Positions 7,094 to 12,115 of a stretch of 12,115 nt of DNA are shown in pieces. Made by a program: the position numbers and the translations under genes. The DNA comes from DAMCAP01 sp964370205 (GTDB lineage Bacteria > Bacillota > Clostridia > Oscillospirales > Ruminococcaceae), in contig CAYJIK010000063.1 in assembly GCA_964370205.1 (NCBI GenBank), positions 1 through 12,115 on the forward strand. The letters run 5' to 3'. Under the pieces are notes generated by a model. That model was not told the DNA's origin. It saw only the letters and a list, made by a program, of their open reading frames with translations, and ran no database searches. Numbering within the stretch: the stretch's first letter is position 1; each line of letters begins with the position of its first letter.

Positions 7094-7161
7094 ACACCTA
7101 TTTGACCGCCCCTCGAACTCCGATGTAGTCGGACAGTCGAGCGGAACAGTCAAATAGGTGT
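7094..7161 (+). terminator. Long imperfect hairpin after mutS2-like gene, probable terminator or palindromic element
   Basis: ACACCTATTTGAC (7094-7106) pairs perfectly with GTCAAATAGGTGT (7149-7161). The stem continues with CTCGA (7112-7116) and TCGAG (7137-7141), and with TCCGA and TCGGA around a TGTAG loop (7119-7133). It begins 14 bases after the mutS2 stop and is followed by only a short T run (TTTTC counted from 7161). It is probably a terminator, though it is long enough to be an interspersed palindromic repeat. Confidence 0.55.
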
Positions 7162-7310
7162 TTTCGGTAAGGGTGAAGTGACGCACCACCCCGGTGGAAA
7201 ATATTGCCACAAAGCAAAAAACACATCACAAACGGCAGAAAATCTCTAAAACGAATATACAACATACTTTATGCGAGTTAAGTATTTTTCAACCAATTTA
7301 CGCAAATCAA

Positions 7311-7339
7311 TTGACAATCCTTTGCATTATTGATAAAAT
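7311..7339 (+). promoter_or_regulatory. Strong promoter for the GGDEF-EAL gene
   Basis: TTGACA (7311-7316), a 17-base spacer with TG one base before the -10, and TAAAAT (7334-7339). The predicted start is near 7346, giving a leader of about 60 bases. Apart from this and the hairpins at 7094-7161 and 7351-7391, I see nothing notable in the 7080-7408 gap. Confidence 0.78.
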
Positions 7340-7350
7340 TATTAGTAGCT

Positions 7351-7391
7351 GTTGTGGGCAATAAAGCGTATACAAGAGTGATTGCCGCAAC
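7351..7391 (+). promoter_or_regulatory. 5' leader hairpin just before the GGDEF-EAL ribosome binding site
   Basis: GTTG (7351-7354) with CAAC (7388-7391) and GGCAAT (7357-7362) with ATTGCC (7381-7386) form a two-part stem around an 18-base loop containing GTATAC. The stem ends three bases before TAAGGG. It may tune translation. It lacks the conserved core of the GEMM cyclic-di-GMP riboswitches. Confidence 0.4.
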
Positions 7392-7408
7392 ATTAAGGGA
7401 TGGTGTTT

Positions 7409-9613
7409 ATGAAGAAGAGTTTTATAGCAACAATCTTTTTAGGGATTATGTTTTTTGTAACCATTTCATATAGTACAGTATTGTTTTACAACACCGTGAA
7501 CCGAGAGTTGGAACAGTCGGTGCGTGGCAACCTCGAGGACCTGGCAAACCAACAACAACTCTCCCTTGATCGCCAACTTGAAAACATGATATTCAACCTT
7601 GTCACCGTAGCCGAAACGCTACCTATCATCGGCGAGAACGAAGGCGGTATTTTGGAGTATGTCAGAGAGAAGAAAGACATACTAAACCTTGAAAACGTCT
7701 TGATTTATGACAATGTGGGGATGGCTTTTGTCGATGACGGCAAACTATACGACATGGCAGATTCCGACTGCTTTAAGATAGCGATGACAGGTGAAGTCTA
7801 CGCCTCTCCCCCTTTTATTTCACAGTTTAGCGGTGAAGAGGTTTGCTGTGTCGGTGTGCCAATTGTCGTGGACGGTGTCGTGGACGGTGTGCTTGCTGTG
7901 GAGTACAACACCGACTATCTTGACACGCTCCTGACCACCTTCACCGATGACAGAGGCCTAAACCTTGTGCTTGACGGTGAGAGCAACATCTTACTCAGCA
8001 CAAACTCCTTTGTAATCAGCTTTGAGGCATTTAAGAACGCAGTCTTTGACGGTGGCACCACCTTTGAAAGTGTCGTAGACGACTTTTCGAACGGAAGGTC
8101 AGGCAGTATTTCATACAGCATAGGCGGTGTAAAGAAGTTCGGGGAATATCGCCCTATACAGGTTAACGACTGGATGTTGTTCTTTGAGATTTCGGAGGAG
8201 AGCCTAAACGAAAGCGTAACAAATATATCGAACGCTATGATGTTCACAAGCGCCATAATACTGGCAAGTGCACTTATTACCATAGTTTACGTTATTACGT
8301 CAAAAAACAACAACGCAAAGGCGCTCGAAAAAGTCGCCTACTATGACGAACTCACCGGCATCCCCAACATTATCAAGTTCAAAATGGACGTTGCCAAAAT
8401 GATAAAGAAGTACCCTGCTGACAGCTTCATCATGGTGAAAATGGACGTGGTGAACTTTAAGGCTATCAACGATATGTTTGGCTATGCGGAGGGGAACAAC
8501 GTCATTCGTGTCATTGCTGATGTTGGAAAAACTGTAACGGCGGAAAAGTTTATTCAGGCGAGGGTATCTGCTGAGGAGTTTATGCTTTTTGCGGGTGATG
8601 GGTTGTTGAGTGGGCTGGAACAAAGCGCCGAGAGGTATGAGGCATTGTTTAAAGAGATGATGCCGCATTTGTCGGAACACCGCTTTGAGTTTCGGTACGG
8701 AAGGTACTTCTTAAAGCCCGGTGAGGACGATGTCAACGATATTGTCCACAAGACAAACATAGCGCATTCCTTCGCTAAAAAAGACGGTAGAGGCAACATC
8801 TGGGACTACGACGAGGACTTCACAAGGAAGGCACTTCGTGACACCGAGCTTGCGAATAAAATGCACAAAGCGCTTGTGGGCCGAGAGTTCACGGCGTTTC
8901 TACAGCCAAAGTACAACATCAGTGACGATAAAATTTGCGGTGCCGAGGCTTTGGTCAGATGGATAGAGCCGAAGGGGACAATGATATATCCGAGTGACTT
9001 TATACCGCTGTTTGAGCAAAACGGGTTTATAGTGGAGCTTGATAAGTATATGCTTAGGTGCGTTTGTGAGGCGCTTCAGAGATGGGCGGAGCAGGGCAAG
9101 GAGTGCGTGCCGATTTCCATCAACTTCTCACGTCTGCATCTGCAAAACCCGAGCTTCATAAAGGAGTTACAGAGCATGACCGCAGAGTATGGTGTAAACC
9201 CCAAGTTGATAGAGGTCGAACTTACCGAGAGCACTGTCATGGAAAACGAGCTGTCACTTCAGGATATTCTCAAAGAACTGCACGAGGCAGGCTTTAGCGT
9301 GTCTATAGACGACTTCGGGTCGGGGTACTCCTCTTTGGGTATGCTCAAGGACTTTCAGGTGGACACACTGAAACTGGACAGAAGCTTCTTTGTCTCCCAC
9401 GAGAACGAGGAGTATCACCACAGGGGCAATCTGGTGGTGGAGAGTATAATAGAGCTTGCAAGTAATCTTGGTATGCAAACGGTGGCGGAAGGCATCGAAA
9501 AGGAACATCAAGAGGAATTCCTTAAGAGAATTAACTGCGACGCCGCACAAGGTTACCTGTTTGCAAAGCCCATGCCCATTTCCGATTTCGAGAAGCTACT
9601 CCACGGCGAATAA
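7409..9613 (+). CDS. Membrane sensor with degenerate GGDEF and intact EAL domain (probable c-di-GMP phosphodiesterase)
   Basis: I chose ATG 7409 (734 residues) because TAAGGG (7394-7399) touches the ATG at 7400 but sits nine bases before 7409. Residues about 5-27 and 276-296 are membrane helices flanking an extracellular sensor region (about 28-270), Cache-like in pattern (VPIVVDGVVDGVLAVEYN). The GGDEF domain (about 305-470) keeps Asp346 and the NFKAIND pattern, but its active-site motif reads RVSAEEF (385-391): both glycines are lost and Asp is replaced by Glu, so cyclase activity is unlikely. The EAL domain (about 483-734) keeps the key residues: EAL (513-515), Asn in INFS (571-574), ELTES (604-608), DDFGSGYSSL (634-643), Lys655 in DTLKLDRSF, AEGIE (693-697) and QGYLFAKP (714-721). 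The likely role is hydrolysis of cyclic di-GMP in response to an outside signal. A GTP-binding regulatory role for the GGDEF domain is possible. It has its own promoter. Confidence 0.93.
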   Translation: MKKSFIATIFLGIMFFVTISYSTVLFYNTVNRELEQSVRGNLEDLANQQQLSLDRQLENMIFNLVTVAETLPIIGENEGGILEYVREKKDILNLENVLIYDNVGMAFVDDGKLYDMADSDCFKIAMTGEVYASPPFISQFSGEEVCCVGVPIVVDGVVDGVLAVEYNTDYLDTLLTTFTDDRGLNLVLDGESNILLSTNSFVISFEAFKNAVFDGGTTFESVVDDFSNGRSGSISYSIGGVKKFGEYRPIQVNDWMLFFEISEESLNESVTNISNAMMFTSAIILASALITIVYVITSKNNNAKALEKVAYYDELTGIPNIIKFKMDVAKMIKKYPADSFIMVKMDVVNFKAINDMFGYAEGNNVIRVIADVGKTVTAEKFIQARVSAEEFMLFAGDGLLSGLEQSAERYEALFKEMMPHLSEHRFEFRYGRYFLKPGEDDVNDIVHKTNIAHSFAKKDGRGNIWDYDEDFTRKALRDTELANKMHKALVGREFTAFLQPKYNISDDKICGAEALVRWIEPKGTMIYPSDFIPLFEQNGFIVELDKYMLRCVCEALQRWAEQGKECVPISINFSRLHLQNPSFIKELQSMTAEYGVNPKLIEVELTESTVMENELSLQDILKELHEAGFSVSIDDFGSGYSSLGMLKDFQVDTLKLDRSFFVSHENEEYHHRGNLVVESIIELASNLGMQTVAEGIEKEHQEEFLKRINCDAAQGYLFAKPMPISDFEKLLHGE

Positions 9614-9647
9614 CTGTAACCAAGGAAGTTTCAACCGATAAAAAAAG

Positions 9648-9805
9648 GGCTGTGACGAAATTGTAATAATGCACAAAACTTGTAGGGGCGAACCTGCGTG
9701 TTCGCCCGAAACTAATGGTAAAAACCACGGTTTCGGGCGGTCACATAGGACCGCCCCTACAAGGTTTCGTCAAATTAACGAAATTAATTCTATTTCGTCA
9801 CAGCC
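9648..9805 (-). repeat. MITE-like palindromic repeat, copy 2 (inverted relative to copy 1)
   Basis: The reverse complement matches the element at 2774-2902 with about four base differences in the shared part. The termini are the same: GGGCTGTGACGAAA (9647-9660) and TTTCGTCACAGCCC (9793-9806). This copy is 29 bases longer because of an AT-rich stretch next to one terminus, flanked by GACGAAA repeats. It lies 34 bases after the EAL gene and may stop transcription into the next operon. The remaining part of the 9614-9908 gap holds only a small palindrome and a ribosome binding site. Confidence 0.85.
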
Positions 9806-9865
9806 CCTTGCTTTAAAAAGTGGGACAGCTTTAGGGGCAAAGCGAAAATAGAACAAAGGACAGCC

Positions 9866-9882
9866 AAGGTCAGCGTGACCTT
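9866..9882. promoter_or_regulatory. Perfect palindrome before the four-gene operon
   Basis: AAGGTCA-GCG-TGACCTT is a perfect inverted heptamer with a three-base centre. It lies 11 bases before the ribosome binding site AAGGAG and 26 bases before the DUF2200 start codon. As DNA it fits a dimeric repressor operator; as RNA, a small leader hairpin. I see no convincing promoter next to it. Confidence 0.45.
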
Positions 9883-9908
9883 TACAGAAAGATAAGGAGA
9901 AAAACAAA

Positions 9909-10256
9909 ATGAGCACACACAGTATCTACACCTTTGGGTGGAACGAGCTGAGAAAGCTCTATAACGCTAAAGCCGAGCGCAGGGGCAGGACAAAAGCCGA
10001 GGTGGACGAAATAATCTGCTGGCTGACAGGCTACACACAGGACGCACTTGACAAGTTGAGCGATGAAGTGGACATGACAAGCTTCTTCGAGGAAGCACCC
10101 TGTCTAAACCCTAATAGGACGCTTATAAAAGGGTCGGTCTGCGGTGTGAAAGTCGAGCTGATTGAAGAGCCGCTTATGAAGGAAATCCGCTACCTTGACA
10201 AGCTGATTGACGAGCTTGCTAAGGGTAAGGCGATGGAAAAGATTTTGAGGAAGTAG
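9909..10256 (+). CDS. DUF2200 family protein
   Basis: This 115-residue protein is recognisable as DUF2200 by GRTKAEVDEIICWLTGY (26-42), APCLNPNRTLIKGSVCG (63-79) and EPLMKEIRYLDKLIDELAKG (87-106). It is full length for the family and has no signal peptide or membrane helix. The family has no established biochemical role that I know of; the C-terminal half looks like an amphipathic helix ending in KAMEKILRK. The start is well supported by AAGGAG (9894-9899) nine bases before ATG. It is the first gene of a tight operon, with six bases to the ABM gene. Co-transcription with a monooxygenase-fold protein, a Cys-cluster protein and an acetyltransferase gives no firm function. Confidence 0.87.
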   Translation: MSTHSIYTFGWNELRKLYNAKAERRGRTKAEVDEIICWLTGYTQDALDKLSDEVDMTSFFEEAPCLNPNRTLIKGSVCGVKVELIEEPLMKEIRYLDKLIDELAKGKAMEKILRK

Positions 10257-10262
10257 GACATT

Positions 10263-10613
10263 ATGGGAAAGATTATAGTGCTTTTTGAGGTGACCCCCAC
10301 AGCGGAGGGCATGGAAAAGTATCTGGAGCTTGCGGCGATGCTAAAGCCCATGCTGAGTGGCGTGGACGGTTTTATAAGCGCAGAGAGGTTTCAGAGTTTG
10401 AACGTGGAAGGTAAACTGCTGTCGATGAATGTGTGGGAAAGTGAGGAAGCTGTGGAAAATTGGCGAAACAATCTACAGCACCGAATGAGCCAAGCGGAGG
10501 GGAAGAACAAGCTTTTTGAAAGCTACAAGATAACAGTCTGCGAGGCGGTGCGAGAGTACACCGACCTTGACCGAGAAAACGCCCCAGCCGATTCGAACAG
10601 CTACCTTTTATGA
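10263..10613 (+). CDS. ABM-fold (antibiotic biosynthesis monooxygenase-like) protein
   Basis: The 116-residue protein has the ferredoxin-like ABM layout: strand IIVLFEVTP (4-12), helix, GVDGFISAERFQS (33-45), LSMNVWESEEAVENWRNN (53-70), then His73 and a final strand KITVCEAV (89-96). In this superfamily small dimers act on quinones, haem or other aromatic substrates without a separate cofactor, but many members are uncharacterised. The W-E-S-E-E-A-V-x-x-W core with the following histidine is typical. The tail after about residue 97 is acidic and extends beyond the domain. It follows the DUF2200 gene by six bases, and its stop TGA overlaps the next ATG (ATGA, 10610-10613), so it is translationally coupled to the DUF1848 gene. 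The substrate is unknown. Confidence 0.85.
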   Translation: MGKIIVLFEVTPTAEGMEKYLELAAMLKPMLSGVDGFISAERFQSLNVEGKLLSMNVWESEEAVENWRNNLQHRMSQAEGKNKLFESYKITVCEAVREYTDLDRENAPADSNSYLL

Positions 10614-11548
10614 TAATAAGCGCCACAAGGCGCACCGATATCCCCTCTTTTTACGGCGAGTGGTTTGTAAACCGCCTGAAAGAGGGTTATGTGCTTGTGC
10701 CAAATCCATACAATAAAAACCGCTATTCAAAAGCGTCTTTAATGCCGAACGATGTGGACATTATCGTCTTTTGGACGAAAAACCCGATACCGTTTCTAAA
10801 GCACCTCCCCGAAATCGACCGCATGGGGTACAGCTACTATTTCCAGTTCACGCTCACCCCCTACGGTAAGGAAACAGAGCGAAACCTGCCCGATAAAGAG
10901 GTGCTACTTGACTGCTTTGCTGAGCTGTCCGAGCGATTGGGCAAGCACCGCATGGTCTGGCGGTACGACCCTATAATCATTGACGATGTCCACACGATAG
11001 ACTACCACACAGAGCGGTTTTCCCACATGGCAAGCCGTCTAAAAGACAGCACCGAACGCTGTGTCATCAGCTTTGTGGACAGCTACAAAAACGTCACTTC
11101 AAGAATGGGCAAAGACCCCTCCCACCACATGACCGAGCAGAACATCCACACCCTTGCAGAGATTTTCGGCAGGATTGCCACCGAAAACGGATTTGAACTC
11201 TACACCTGCGCCGAGAAAGTCCACCTTGAGAGGTACGGCATAAAGCACGGCGCCTGCATTGACAAAAGCATAATAGAGAAGGTTTTAGGCAGTAGCATCA
11301 CCGACACAAAGGAGAAAAAAGGGCGCCCCGACTGCCTTTGCCTCGAGAGCATCGACATCGGGACGTACAACAGCTGCGGTAACGGCTGTAGCTACTGCTA
11401 CGCAATACAAAACGAGAACACAGCGCTTATCAATATGACCGGACACAATCCGCTGTCCCCACTGCTAATCGGCGAGGTGGACAAAACTGCAATCATAACC
11501 GAGCGAAAGACAGGAAGTGTCCTAATAAATCAAATATCGCTGTTTTAG
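10610..11548 (+). CDS. DUF1848 protein with C-terminal radical-SAM-like CX3CX2C cluster
   Basis: The 312-residue protein matches DUF1848: ISATRRTDIPSFYGEWF at the N-terminus, VPNPYNKNR (30-38), IIVFWTKNP (51-59), FQFTLTPYG (79-87) and MVWRYDPII (115-123). The C-terminus carries a Cys group: Cys242 and Cys244 (DCLCLE), then Cys256-x3-Cys260-x2-Cys263 (SCGNGCSYCYA). Cys200 and Cys216 lie upstream. CX3CX2C is the 4Fe-4S motif of radical SAM enzymes, but there it normally sits near the N-terminus; here it is about 50 residues from the end. The family probably binds an iron-sulfur cluster; the reaction is unknown. The ATG overlaps the preceding stop codon and no separate ribosome binding site is evident, so translation is coupled. 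The GNAT gene follows after eight bases. Confidence 0.87.
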   Translation: MIISATRRTDIPSFYGEWFVNRLKEGYVLVPNPYNKNRYSKASLMPNDVDIIVFWTKNPIPFLKHLPEIDRMGYSYYFQFTLTPYGKETERNLPDKEVLLDCFAELSERLGKHRMVWRYDPIIIDDVHTIDYHTERFSHMASRLKDSTERCVISFVDSYKNVTSRMGKDPSHHMTEQNIHTLAEIFGRIATENGFELYTCAEKVHLERYGIKHGACIDKSIIEKVLGSSITDTKEKKGRPDCLCLESIDIGTYNSCGNGCSYCYAIQNENTALINMTGHNPLSPLLIGEVDKTAIITERKTGSVLINQISLF

Positions 11549-11556
11549 GAGAGGGT

Positions 11557-12102
11557 ATGGACATTTTTCACAAGCTAAAGTTTGAGAGGATAACGAAAGA
11601 GAACTTCGGTATAAACTCGCTGGACAGCTACAACCGCTATCAGGAGACCACCGAGTGTCTGCGCTTGACTGACGGCGAGCATGTCTACATAAGCGAAAGC
11701 TTTGTCGAGAACTGGGACGAGGACGGTCTACGCACACGAGCCAAAAAGGTGATGGAACTCGCAGAAAAGGGCTTCATCGGCTTTATGGCAACACTTGAGG
11801 GAAAGACGGTAGGTTTCGGCTACTTCGGCACCGAGACAGTCGGCAGTAGGAAGCAATATATCGAGCTTCAAATGCTCCACACGTCATACGAATACAGGGG
11901 TATGGGGATAGGCAGGAAGCTGTTTGAGCTACTGTGTGACGAGGCGAGGGACATCCCCGTCGAAAAGGTTTACATCTCAGCACACCCTGCAAGAGAGACA
12001 CAAAGCGCATACAAAAAGCTTGGCTGCGTATACGCCACCGAAGTCATCGCCGACATTCTAGCCCTAGAACCGCTTGACATCCAGCTTGAGTTTGTACTTT
12101 AA
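11557..12102 (+). CDS. GNAT-family N-acetyltransferase
   Basis: The 181-residue protein has the GNAT fold order: strands GFIGFMATLEGKTVGFGYFG (72-91), motif A IELQMLHTSYEYRGMGIG (102-119) with the acetyl-CoA pyrophosphate loop Arg114-Gly-Met-Gly-Ile-Gly119, helix RKLFELLCDEA, then VYISAHPARETQSAYKKLGC (138-157), the usual motif B end. It should transfer an acetyl group from acetyl-CoA to an amine; the acceptor is not predictable. The N-terminal 65 residues are longer than a minimal GNAT domain and may shape acceptor binding. AGGAG (11547-11551) overlaps the DUF1848 stop and lies five bases before ATG. It is the last visible gene of the operon; only 13 bases follow in the window. Confidence 0.93.
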   Translation: MDIFHKLKFERITKENFGINSLDSYNRYQETTECLRLTDGEHVYISESFVENWDEDGLRTRAKKVMELAEKGFIGFMATLEGKTVGFGYFGTETVGSRKQYIELQMLHTSYEYRGMGIGRKLFELLCDEARDIPVEKVYISAHPARETQSAYKKLGCVYATEVIADILALEPLDIQLEFVL

Positions 12103-12115
12103 CGACAAATCACAC

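Noticed and set aside
7400..7408. ATG at 7400 as start of the GGDEF-EAL gene
   Set aside because: The Shine-Dalgarno-like TAAGGG touches this ATG; it has the right spacing only for ATG 7409, which also gives a natural MKKSF membrane-helix start.
7346..7408. Cyclic-di-GMP riboswitch before the EAL gene
   Set aside because: The leader is about 60 bases and lacks the conserved GEMM core and tetraloop-receptor features.
9822..9850. Possible promoter GGGACA to AAAATA before the DUF2200 operon
   Set aside because: Spacing is 17 but both hexamers match poorly; not strong enough to annotate.
1..12115. CRISPR, tRNA, rRNA, transposase or phage genes
   Set aside because: I found no regular direct repeats with spacers, no tRNA or rRNA signature and no recombinase-like protein on either strand.

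Overview
This window looks like chromosomal DNA of an anaerobic Firmicute, probably an uncultured clostridial or Oscillospiraceae-type gut or rumen bacterium. That placement is an inference. It rests on Gram-positive ribosome binding sites, housekeeping-type promoters, a surface protein built from InlB-type (Listeria-Bacteroides) repeats with a C-terminal wall-anchor-like tail, a MutS2 homologue, DUF2200 and DUF1848 proteins, and GC-rich palindromic interspersed repeats. All supported genes are on the + strand. I see no rRNA, tRNA, CRISPR array, transposase or phage gene.

Layout. (1) 1-2741: the 3' part of a large secreted, wall-anchored-type surface protein whose start lies before the window. 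(2) 2742-3051: a MITE-like palindromic repeat (2774-2902), then a good promoter. (3) 3052-3843: an alpha/beta-hydrolase esterase. (4) 3844-3973: a GC-rich inverted-repeat spacer. (5) 3974-4687: an AT-rich orphan gene with a HEPN-like R-x4-H motif. (6) 4688-5147: 460 bases without a gene. They hold a very strong promoter and a probable structured non-coding RNA ending in an intrinsic terminator, followed by a second foldable leader. (7) 5148-7079: a MutS2-type ATPase without the usual C-terminal Smr nuclease domain. (8) 7080-7408: a long imperfect hairpin, then a strong promoter with a short leader. (9) 7409-9613: a membrane-bound sensor with a degenerate GGDEF and an intact EAL domain, probably a cyclic-di-GMP phosphodiesterase. 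(10) 9614-9908: a second, inverted copy of the palindromic repeat and a small perfect palindrome. (11) 9909-12102: a tight four-gene operon encoding a DUF2200 protein, an ABM-fold protein, a DUF1848 protein with a C-terminal CX3CX2C cluster, and a GNAT acetyltransferase.

How the parts relate. The esterase, the HEPN-like gene, the RNA, mutS2 and the cyclic-di-GMP gene look like separate transcription units. The last four genes are almost certainly co-transcribed (gaps of 6 and 8 bases and one ATGA overlap). The two palindromic repeats lie in opposite orientation about 6.7 kb apart and bracket regions 3-9. The best candidates for something undescribed are the promoter-to-terminator RNA at about 4728-5022, the Smr-less MutS2 behind it, and the DUF1848-centred operon.
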